DNA of 9,894 nt from Bacteroidota bacterium. GTDB lineage: Bacteria > Bacteroidota > Bacteroidia > Chitinophagales > Chitinophagaceae. Within the stretch, counting starts at the first letter, position 1, and each line of letters begins with the position of its first letter. Made by a program: the position numbers and the translations under genes. This document shows, piece after piece, positions 1 through 5,760 of this stretch. The stretch lies in contig JAEWJV010000384.1 in the NCBI GenBank assembly GCA_023386395.1, positions 1 through 9,894 on the forward strand. The letters are read 5' to 3'. The notes below the pieces were generated by a model. The model was not told the DNA's origin. It did no database searches and was given only the letters and a program-made list of their open reading frames with translations.

Positions 1-702
1 GCTGTAAGCTTCGCCCTTGGCGCGGTTACGTAGAAATTCATGCATAATTTCGGCTTCAATTTCATATTCCATAACACCGGGTTGTATAAAGCCAAGCAAC
101 CTGCGAAATGTTTTATCGGTAATATCAATAGCCTTCTTTATTACTTCAATTTCATACTTCGTTTTTACGGCACGCAGCTTTAATAAGATCTTTGCAGCGC
201 GTTCATAATTATGCAGGGGATAACGTTCTTGCATTTCCTGCACAAAACGATAATCCCGCGTGGCATAATAACCGGTTGATTTACGGTCATGCTCGTTGGT
301 GTTTAAATAAATAGTATCTGCAGTGTGCACCCATTTTTGCAATAAACCATCCAAAGCATCCAGCCATACTATAGTTTGTATGCCCGAAATTTCCCTTGCT
401 TCATTTGCCCTTAACCTCTTGCCATCCCATTTTTCTTTTAATTCATTCGGCCTTGCCAATACCAATACTTCGCGGTATTTTTCTTCCACGTTACCAGGAA
501 ATAAGATCACCATCGTATCTTCCTGTTCAATGCCGCAAACCCAGTACAGGCTTGTGTTTTGCTGAAACCTGTAAGTGGCATCGGCGCTCGTTGGCACTTC
601 ATCATTACTGTTAAAAATAGCAATGCTGTTTGGTTTCATCTCTTTAATAAAACGCTTCCTGTTTTCAACAAAAAGTTTTGGATTTAATGGCAAATTTTTC
701 AT
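1..702 (-). CDS. pepP: Xaa-Pro aminopeptidase (aminopeptidase P family, M24), N-terminal part
   Basis: Metallopeptidase expected to remove the N-terminal residue from peptides with proline in second position, probably in the cytoplasm because no signal peptide is visible. The 234 visible residues start at the ATG complementary to 700-702 and run off the window at base 1. Residues about 8-150 match the aminopeptidase P N-terminal domain (FVENRKRFIKEM, then IAIFNSNDEVPTSADATYRF, then LYWVCGIEQEDTMVI). From about residue 176 the M24 'pita-bread' domain begins (LRAVKTKYEIEVIKKAI, then PGVMEYEIEAEIMHEFLRN). The catalytic metal ligands lie beyond the edge, so activity cannot be judged. The gene is divergent from polA. 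The family assignment is strong; the pepP symbol is less certain because Bacteroidota carry several paralogues. Confidence 0.9.
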   Translation of the reverse strand, partial: MKNLPLNPKLFVENRKRFIKEMKPNSIAIFNSNDEVPTSADATYRFQQNTSLYWVCGIEQEDTMVILFPGNVEEKYREVLVLARPNELKEKWDGKRLRANEAREISGIQTIVWLDALDGLLQKWVHTADTIYLNTNEHDRKSTGYYATRDYRFVQEMQERYPLHNYERAAKILLKLRAVKTKYEIEVIKKAIDITDKTFRRLLGFIQPGVMEYEIEAEIMHEFLRNRAKGEAYS

Positions 703-902
703 ACAATATCACCCGTTGTAAATTGAAGAATAATTATTATATCACCGGCTGCAGTAATACAACTCATCTTCGTTGTGTCACTCCCTTGTACAGTTGATAA
801 GAAAGGCAACTGCGGTTGCAGTGCGGTGTTTGCAAAAATCAAGGCATTTTCTTAATAAAGCAATTAAAAGTTTACTAATTACAGAAGCCTATGCACTATT
901 GA

Positions 903-938
903 TATGGCCTGGCATAATCATTAGGCTATAAAATTTTT
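903..938 (+). repeat. Imperfect inverted repeat with trailing T run upstream of polA
   Basis: TATGGCCT at 903-910 faces AGGCTATA at 923-930 across 12 bases; seven of eight positions pair and the eighth could be a G-U pair in RNA. Five T residues follow at 934-938. It could be an operator or a weak terminator-like hairpin ahead of polA. The stem is short, and no gene reads into it from the left, so its function is unknown. Confidence 0.3.
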
Positions 939-956
939 GCGGCAACCTTCACAAAA

Positions 957-983
957 TTGATTCAGTGCATGGCCTTATCTTAG
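957..983 (+). promoter_or_regulatory. Candidate polA promoter very close to the start codon
   Basis: TATCTTAG at 976-983 approximates the Bacteroidota -7 element TAnnTTTG, with TTG at 957-959 as a possible -33 element. The 16-base spacer is slightly shorter than the usual 17-23. The -7 box ends four bases before the ATG, so transcription from it would begin at or next to the start codon. Pattern match only. Confidence 0.35.
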
Positions 984-987
984 CAAG

Positions 988-3810
988 ATGGATAAACGTT
1001 TGTTTTTGCTGGATGCTTACGCACTCATCTTTCGCGCCTATTATGCTTTAATACGCAACCCCCGTATTACTTCAAAGGGAAGAAACACCAATGCCCAGTT
1101 TGGTTTCACCAATACATTGATTGATTTAATGAACCGTGAAAAACCCACCCATCTTGCTGTATGTTTTGATGTGGAAGGCAAAACAGAACGGCATACAGAT
1201 TTTACCGATTATAAAGCCAACCGCCAGGAAACGCCTGAAGATTTAATGGAAGCTATTCCTGATATAAAAAGAATTATTGAAGGTTTTAATATTCCATGTA
1301 TTGGCGTGGAAGGTTATGAAGCAGACGATGTAATAGGCACATTAGCATGGCAGGCGCATGATGCAGGTTATGATGTTTATATGGTTACGCCTGATAAAGA
1401 TTATGGCCAGTTGGTGCGCGATGGTGTAAAAATTTATAAACCAGGTTACCAGGGCGGCAGTTTTGAAATCCTCGGTCCTGCCGAAGTGTGCGCTAAATGG
1501 GATATTGAAAAAGTAGAACAGGTAATTGATATTTTAGGTTTGATGGGAGATGCAGTTGATAATATTCCGGGCATTGCGGGTGTGGGTGAAAAAACAGCTG
1601 CTAAATTGCTGAAAGAATATGGCAGCCTTGAAAATGTGGTAGCCAATGCTGAAAATATTAAAGGCGCATTGGGCAAAAAAATTGTTGCCGGAAAAGAATC
1701 AGCTATACTTAGTAAAAAACTGGCAACCATTATAACCAATACGCCGGTTCAATTCCAGGAAGAAGCATTTTGTTTAAAGGAATGGAATAAACCTGCATTG
1801 ATTGAAGTATTTACCGAGCTGGAATTTAAAACAATTGGCAAAAGAATTTTAGGCGATGATTTCAACGTATTTCAAACAGCGCCGGTAGGTGTGCAAACTG
1901 ATTTATTTGGTAATGCTATTGAAGGCGCTGCAGCAAGAACCATCATCGAAAAAACAGAAGATAAAGAAATTGATGATAAAGGGTTAGCTACATCAAAAAA
2001 CATTACTAATACAACACACGAATATATTTTAGTGGATGAAGAAGAAAAGATAAAGCAGTTGGTTGATGTGTTAATGCAGCAAACAGAAATTTGTTTTGAT
2101 ACTGAAACTACCGGCATTGATGCCAATGATGCAGAACTGGTGGGTATGAGTTTTTCGTATAAACCCGGCGAAGCTTATTTTGTCACCTGTTCTGCAGAAT
2201 ATGAAGCCACCTGCAACCTGCTTGAATTATTAAAGCCTTTATTTGATGATCCTGACCTTATATGGATTGGTCACAACATAAAATACGATCTGCTTGTTTT
2301 AAAATATTATAACCGTGAAATAAAAGGCCAGGTATACGACACTATGCTGGCGCATTATGTGGTTGAGCCGGATGGCAAGCGGAGTATGGATTTATTAAGC
2401 GCTCAATATCTTGGTTATGAACCCGTGCATATTGAAGAACTTATTGGTAAGAAAGGCAAAGGCCAGGGTACCATGCGTGATGTTGAGATACAGAAGCTCA
2501 AAGATTATGCTGCAGAAGATGCAGATATTACTTTACAGCTAAAACATTCATTGCACCCTTTACTAAAAACAAAAGAAGTGGAGCGTGTTTTTTATGAAGT
2601 AGAAAATCCGTTGGTGAAAGTTTTAACCGATATGGAATTTGAAGGTGTAATGATTGATGTTCCTTTTTTACTTAACTATTCAAAAGAACTGGAACGTGAA
2701 GCATACCAGGCGGAGCAGGCCGTATATGCCGGTGCAGGCGTTAAGTTTAATATTGGTTCGCCTAAACAGTTGGGTGAAGTGTTATTTGAAAAGCTCAACT
2801 TAAATCCGTCAGCTAAAAAAACAAAAAGCGGCCAGTATGCAACAGGTGAAGATGTATTGATGAAACTGGCGCACAATAATCCTATCGTTGCAGATATCCT
2901 GGCTTATCGCCAGCTAACAAAACTAAGGTCAACTTATGTGGATGCTTTGCCTTCGTTGATAAACAGGAAATCCGGCCGTGTGCATACAACTTATGGACAG
3001 GCTGTTGCTGTTACAGGGAGGCTTGCAAGCAATAATCCGAATCTGCAAAATATTCCCATAAGAACGGAACGCGGTAAAGAAATACGGAAGGCGTTTATTC
3101 CAAGACAGGGCAATGTTATCATCAGCGCAGATTATTCGCAAATAGAATTAAGGATTGTTGCAGCCATAAGCGGCGATGAAAACATGTGCAATGCTTTTAA
3201 AAACAATGCAGATATCCATACAGCTACGGCAGCAAAAGTTTTTAATGTGGATGCTGCAGATGTTACAAAAGAAATGCGCTACAAGGCAAAGAGCGTAAAC
3301 TTCGGCATCATTTATGGCCAGGGCGCTTTTGGTTTGGCCGATAACCTTGGTATAAGCCGTACGGAAGCAAAAGAAATAATTGATAATTATAAAAAGGAAT
3401 TCAGCGGCATTACGAAATACATGGATAACATGATCAACTTCTGCCGCGAACATGGTTATGTGCAAACATTAATGGACCGTAAACGCTGGCTGAAAGATAT
3501 TAACTCTGCCAACTTCACCGTGCGTGGCTATGCGGAACGCAATGCCATCAACTCTCCTATTCAGGGCACCGCTGCCGATATGATAAAAATGGCCATGATA
3601 AAGATTCATGACTCCATGAAAAAAGAAAAATTAAGAAGTAAAATGATTATGCAGGTGCATGATGAATTGGTGTTTGATGCCGTACCGTCTGAGCTGGATG
3701 TATTGCAACCGCTCATTTTAAACAACATGAAAGCAGCATTGCCTTTACCGCATGATGTGCCCGTTGAAGCAGAATTAGGCATAGGCGATAATTGGCTGGA
3801 GGCACATTAA
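988..3810 (+). CDS. polA: DNA polymerase I with 5'-nuclease, proofreading and polymerase domains
   Basis: Removes RNA primers, fills gaps in lagging-strand synthesis and excision repair, and proofreads. It has 940 residues against 928 in E. coli. Residues 1 to about 290 are the 5'-nuclease domain (start MDKRLFLLDAYALIFRAYYA; GYEADDVIGTLA; VTPDKDYGQLV; helix-hairpin-helix around GIAGVGEKTAAKLL). After a variable linker comes the 3'-5' exonuclease, with D371 and E373 in FDTETTG, D434 in NIKYD, and Y507/D511 in YAAED, so proofreading looks intact. The polymerase domain has motif A DYSQIELR (D715), motif B R764-x3-K768-x3-F772-x3-Y776 and motif C VHDE (H891, D892, E893), each ten positions beyond the E. 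coli residues. The ATG at 988 fits the conserved N-terminus and no SD sequence is visible. No terminator follows before hicB. Confidence 0.98.
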   Translation: MDKRLFLLDAYALIFRAYYALIRNPRITSKGRNTNAQFGFTNTLIDLMNREKPTHLAVCFDVEGKTERHTDFTDYKANRQETPEDLMEAIPDIKRIIEGFNIPCIGVEGYEADDVIGTLAWQAHDAGYDVYMVTPDKDYGQLVRDGVKIYKPGYQGGSFEILGPAEVCAKWDIEKVEQVIDILGLMGDAVDNIPGIAGVGEKTAAKLLKEYGSLENVVANAENIKGALGKKIVAGKESAILSKKLATIITNTPVQFQEEAFCLKEWNKPALIEVFTELEFKTIGKRILGDDFNVFQTAPVGVQTDLFGNAIEGAAARTIIEKTEDKEIDDKGLATSKNITNTTHEYILVDEEEKIKQLVDVLMQQTEICFDTETTGIDANDAELVGMSFSYKPGEAYFVTCSAEYEATCNLLELLKPLFDDPDLIWIGHNIKYDLLVLKYYNREIKGQVYDTMLAHYVVEPDGKRSMDLLSAQYLGYEPVHIEELIGKKGKGQGTMRDVEIQKLKDYAAEDADITLQLKHSLHPLLKTKEVERVFYEVENPLVKVLTDMEFEGVMIDVPFLLNYSKELEREAYQAEQAVYAGAGVKFNIGSPKQLGEVLFEKLNLNPSAKKTKSGQYATGEDVLMKLAHNNPIVADILAYRQLTKLRSTYVDALPSLINRKSGRVHTTYGQAVAVTGRLASNNPNLQNIPIRTERGKEIRKAFIPRQGNVIISADYSQIELRIVAAISGDENMCNAFKNNADIHTATAAKVFNVDAADVTKEMRYKAKSVNFGIIYGQGAFGLADNLGISRTEAKEIIDNYKKEFSGITKYMDNMINFCREHGYVQTLMDRKRWLKDINSANFTVRGYAERNAINSPIQGTAADMIKMAMIKIHDSMKKEKLRSKMIMQVHDELVFDAVPSELDVLQPLILNNMKAALPLPHDVPVEAELGIGDNWLEAH

Positions 3811-3825
3811 AAAACTGTAAATTTG
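3792..3825 (+). promoter_or_regulatory. Candidate hicBA promoter
   Basis: TAAATTTG at 3818-3825 matches the Bacteroidota -7 consensus TAnnTTTG exactly. TTG at 3792-3794, inside the polA 3' end, lies 23 bases upstream, the long end of the accepted spacing. Transcription would start near 3830, giving a leader of about 15 bases before the hicB ATG. It would let hicBA be expressed independently of polA. Confidence 0.5.
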
Positions 3826-3844
3826 AGAAGCTAATATTTAGTAT

Positions 3845-4048
3845 ATGAAGTTAACAATTGCAATTGCAAAGGGCGAAGAGTTTTATATAGGAACAATCAA
3901 GGAAATTCCATCTGTAATTACCCAGGGTGAGACAATTGAAGAAACACGTGAGAACCTTATGGATGCATTGGACTTATATCTAAGCAATATGCAGGAAACA
4001 AATAATCTGACAAACACTGTTTTGGAAGAAGACTTAACGCTTGGATAA
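3845..4048 (+). CDS. hicB: HicB family antitoxin, short form
   Basis: Antitoxin expected to bind and block the HicA mRNA interferase encoded just downstream. The 67-residue protein is essentially one HicB domain: a first strand MKLTIAIAKGEEFYIGTI, the conserved turn KEIPSVITQGETIEETRENL, and a helix to about residue 50, then a short acidic tail ending EEDLTLG. Longer HicB proteins carry a C-terminal helix-turn-helix or ribbon-helix-helix DNA-binding domain; none is present, so this one probably cannot repress its own operon alone. The stop codon overlaps the hicA start by one base (TAATG), indicating translational coupling. The domain match and the partner gene together make the call good, though HicB domains also occur in unrelated small proteins. 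Confidence 0.85.
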   Translation: MKLTIAIAKGEEFYIGTIKEIPSVITQGETIEETRENLMDALDLYLSNMQETNNLTNTVLEEDLTLG

Positions 4049-4239
4049 TGAGTTTAAAAAGAAATGAATTTTTGCAACATTTATCCAGACATCAATGTTT
4101 CTTGCAGCGTCACGGCAGTAAGCATGACATTTACAGAAATTTTGTAAACAATAAGCAAACAACAGTCCCAAGGCATCCAAAACTTGATAAGTTTTTGTGC
4201 GATGCGATTTGTAAACAACTTGAAATACCTAAACCATAA
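4048..4239 (+). CDS. hicA: HicA family toxin, mRNA interferase
   Basis: Small double-stranded-RNA-binding-fold toxin expected to cleave mRNA and stall growth when HicB is lost. Its 63 residues match the normal family length. The active-site segment RHGSKHDIYRN holds the catalytic histidine at residue 26, in the same place as the histidine of GSNH in E. coli HicA. The closing block VPRHPKLDKFLCDAICKQLEI is the typical HicA end (PRH, then a helix and a KQL-type motif). The toxin looks intact. It is translated from the last base of the hicB stop, which keeps the two products in step. It ends 18 bases before the next small gene, which may be co-transcribed. Confidence 0.9.
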   Translation: MSLKRNEFLQHLSRHQCFLQRHGSKHDIYRNFVNNKQTTVPRHPKLDKFLCDAICKQLEIPKP

Positions 4240-4257
4240 AATATTATACTGCCTGCC

Positions 4258-4443
4258 ATGAATAAGAAAATAAAGAAAAACAAAGAAATCTTAAAGTCGC
4301 AGCAACAGTCGCCCGAGGCATCAGAGGCTGCGCATAAGGCTGCGGAAGCAGACATTTCAAAAGACCTTGACCTTACGCCGCCGCCTGATCCTGCTGCCGA
4401 TCTTGATGAGGGAGAATTGGCAAGATTTGAAGGTGAAGATTAA
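4258..4443 (+). CDS. Small charged hypothetical protein
   Basis: I do not recognise a family. The 61-residue product is split by charge: the first 13 residues are strongly basic (MNKKIKKNKEILK), the middle is rich in Q, S, E and A, and the end is acidic and proline-bearing (LTPPPDPAADLDEGELARFE). It has no membrane segment, no cysteine and little hydrophobic content, so it is probably disordered or folds only on binding a partner. It lies 18 bases after hicA on the same strand and could be the third gene of that unit. No clear SD precedes the ATG. Its biased, uninterrupted composition argues for a real gene, but its small size keeps confidence moderate. Antisense reading frames here look like shadows. 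Confidence 0.5.
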   Translation: MNKKIKKNKEILKSQQQSPEASEAAHKAAEADISKDLDLTPPPDPAADLDEGELARFEGED

Positions 4444-4459
4444 TTATATTATGTAATTA
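4441..4459. repeat. Imperfect 19-base palindrome over the stop codon
   Basis: TAATTATAT and ATGTAATTA flank a central T; eight of nine positions pair and the ninth would be G-U in RNA. It begins at the stop codon of the preceding small gene. It is AT-only apart from one G and has no T tract after it, so it is not a convincing terminator. It could be a protein-binding site or simply chance in AT-rich DNA. Confidence 0.25.
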
Positions 4460-4478
4460 TCATGTGGAAAAAAATGTA

Positions 4479-4509
4479 TTGTTTATAACAGCATAAAACA
4501 ATATCTTGC
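4479..4509 (+). promoter_or_regulatory. Weak candidate promoter for the 106-residue hypothetical gene
   Basis: TTG at 4479-4481 is followed after 20 bases by TATCTTGC at 4502-4509, which only partly fits TAnnTTTG but resembles the TATCTTAG box before polA. Transcription would begin near 4515, about 55 bases before the preferred ATG at 4570. Confidence 0.3.
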
Positions 4510-4569
4510 CACCGTTGATGCTTGCTACCGTATTGGATTGCTTATTATTCACCATTAAAAAAGTGTACT

Positions 4570-4890
4570 ATGTCAATTCTTACACTCGAAAGGCTCTCAA
4601 AAATCTACTACCAGAAGTTTCTTAGAAAAATTGCGGAAGATTATCGCGACATTAAAGAGTACGTTGAATCCACGCCGCAGGAAACTAAAAAATTACTGAA
4701 GTTGTTCCAGTTGAGAAATGAGGCGCACCGTGAAGAAAATGGCGCAGACAATCCCAGGTTCACAGAGATCATCGAATTTCTGCGATCCTCCAAAGAGTCA
4801 AAACTGGTGATGCATATTGTAAAAGTTAAAGATCAGTTACTTACTATTTTAACAGATACTAATTATACAAAAGTTGTAGGCCTTTTATAA
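4570..4890 (+). CDS. Hypothetical helical protein, 106 residues
   Basis: I do not recognise a family. From the ATG at 4570 (N-terminus MSILTLERLSKIYYQKFLRK) the product is soluble, charged and probably almost wholly alpha-helical, with segments such as LERLSKIYYQKFLRKIAEDY, QETKKLLKLFQLRNEAHREE and FTEIIEFLRSSKES, and a hydrophobic end (LLTILTDTNYTKVVGLL). No signal peptide or membrane segment is visible. The frame stays open upstream to a TTG at 4522, which would add 16 residues. That extension (LPYWIAYYSPLKKCT) looks unlike the rest and the candidate promoter leaves room for the shorter start, so I prefer 4570. A strong terminator follows 17 bases after the stop. Reading-frame length and consistent composition support a real gene. 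Confidence 0.65.
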   Translation: MSILTLERLSKIYYQKFLRKIAEDYRDIKEYVESTPQETKKLLKLFQLRNEAHREENGADNPRFTEIIEFLRSSKESKLVMHIVKVKDQLLTILTDTNYTKVVGLL

Positions 4891-4907
4891 ACATTATTCC
4901 TTGTCAG

Positions 4908-4952
4908 AAAACAGGTGCAGGCTTTAATAAAGTTTGCACCTGTTTTATTTTA
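4908..4952 (+). terminator. Strong intrinsic terminator, possibly bidirectional
   Basis: A perfect 12-base inverted repeat, AAAACAGGTGCA (4908-4919) and TGCACCTGTTTT (4935-4946), is separated by 15 bases. Within these, CTTT (4922-4925) and AAAG (4929-4932) can extend the stem past a two-base mismatch. The right arm ends in a T run that continues TTTTATTTTATT; the left arm's A run would give a short U tract on the opposite strand. It closes the transcript of the preceding small gene and insulates the glycosylase gene. Confidence 0.88.
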
Positions 4953-4975
4953 TTCAAAAACCATCTACAAATACT

Positions 4976-5647
4976 ATGTTCGGCAATAAAATCCTCCGGT
5001 TCCTGTTCAATCTTAAATTACCGTTTGCATTACAAAACGGCGTGGAAGTGCTGGATGCGCATCAGCGTAAAGATGTACGGCAGGTATGCACCGCATTTTA
5101 TAAAAAATTCTATAACGATAATAATGAACGTCATGCCTTGATAGGTATAAACCCCGGCAGGTTTGGCGGAGGCATTACAGGTATTCCGTTTACCGATCCC
5201 ATCTGTTTGGAAAAGAATTGCGGTATTTATAATGATTTTCAAAAAAAACAGGAATTGTCTTCTGTTTTTATTTATGATATGATTGAGACTTATGGCGGCA
5301 GCGAAGCGTTTTACAAACAATTTTATATAACAGCCATGAGCCCGCTTGGATTTATAAAAAATGGAAAAAACCTTAACTATTACGATGATAAAGTTTTGCT
5401 TAAAGATATTCAACCTTTCATTATTGAATGCATGCAGCAGCAAATCGCTTTTGGATTAAAAACTGATATATGCTTTTGTATTGGAGAAGGCGAAAATTTA
5501 AAGTACCTGCAAAAATTGAATAATGAACATAAATGGTTCAACCAAATTGAAACGTTGCCGCACCCACGGTTTGTAATGCAATACAGGCTTAAAAGAAAAG
5601 AGGAATTTATTGAATCTTATATATCAAAATTAAAATCCGCTCTTTAA
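4976..5647 (+). CDS. SMUG2-type uracil-DNA glycosylase (DUF4918-like)
   Basis: Predicted base-excision repair enzyme that removes uracil, and perhaps other deaminated bases, from DNA. The 223-residue protein carries a clear motif 1, GINPGRFGGGITGIPFTDP (residues 57-75, with N59 at the position of the catalytic asparagine), closely resembling SMUG1's GMNPGPFG...TGVPFG. Near the C-terminus, LPHPRFVMQYR (H196, P197, R198) occupies the place of motif 2, normally HPSP; the serine is replaced. This fits the SMUG2 branch, described biochemically from Pedobacter heparinus, rather than SMUG1 or family 1. The ATG at 4976 is preferred: an upstream in-frame TTG at 4934 lies inside the terminator hairpin. 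The gene stands alone and I saw no clear promoter or downstream terminator. Superfamily confidence is high; substrate range is inference. Confidence 0.85.
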   Translation: MFGNKILRFLFNLKLPFALQNGVEVLDAHQRKDVRQVCTAFYKKFYNDNNERHALIGINPGRFGGGITGIPFTDPICLEKNCGIYNDFQKKQELSSVFIYDMIETYGGSEAFYKQFYITAMSPLGFIKNGKNLNYYDDKVLLKDIQPFIIECMQQQIAFGLKTDICFCIGEGENLKYLQKLNNEHKWFNQIETLPHPRFVMQYRLKRKEEFIESYISKLKSAL

Positions 5648-5760
5648 AAAACAGGGGCATTTCATCTACATTTTTATTTTAGAAGCCATCATTACATACA
5701 AAGTTTTATGTATAAAATGATTGGTATAAAATTGGTCTTTAGTAATAGTCATAACTCATA
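5648..5760. other. Intergenic region before the AsmA-like gene
   Basis: This AT-rich gap has no convincing hairpin terminator for the glycosylase gene. GTATAAAAT occurs twice at 14-base spacing (5710-5718 and 5724-5732). TAAAATTG at 5727-5734 is one base off the TAnnTTTG element but lacks a properly spaced upstream TTG, so any promoter here is weakly supported. Confidence 0.4.

Larger units (their letters stand above)
703..987. other. Divergent intergenic region between the aminopeptidase gene and polA
   Basis: This 285-base AT-rich stretch has no convincing coding sequence. It must hold the promoters of both flanking genes. It contains a perfect 10-base palindrome AATAATTATT (729-738), two overlapping short inverted repeats (806-822), and an 8-base imperfect inverted repeat followed by a T run (903-938). 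I found no good TAnnTTTG element for the leftward gene. The best rightward candidate sits directly before the polA ATG. Confidence 0.6.

Noticed and set aside
17..614. Plus-strand open frames at the left edge
   Set aside because: They are antisense to the aminopeptidase gene, whose protein matches a known family over its whole visible length.
3148..3465. Minus-strand open frame opposite the polymerase domain of polA
   Set aside because: It is antisense to the catalytic motifs of Pol I and resembles no family; it reflects constrained codons on the plus strand.
3811..3844. Terminator between polA and hicB
   Set aside because: No inverted repeat with a T tract is present; only the promoter-like element is supported.
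4522..4569. TTG start adding 16 residues to the 106-residue hypothetical protein
   Set aside because: An ATG is available at 4570 at the point where helical, charged sequence begins; the extension is compositionally different.
4518..4628. Small ATG-initiated frame overlapping the start of the 106-residue gene
   Set aside because: About 35 codons, no recognisable product, no ribosome-binding signal; overlap with a longer coherent frame makes it likely chance.
4934..4975. TTG start adding 14 residues to the glycosylase
   Set aside because: It sits within the right arm of the terminator hairpin, while an ATG at 4976 gives a complete protein.
5030..5443. Open frame of 137 codons on the minus strand inside the glycosylase gene
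   Set aside because: It lies opposite a recognisable gene, its product has no coherent domain, and its cysteine, phenylalanine and isoleucine-rich makeup is what antisense AT-rich coding DNA gives.
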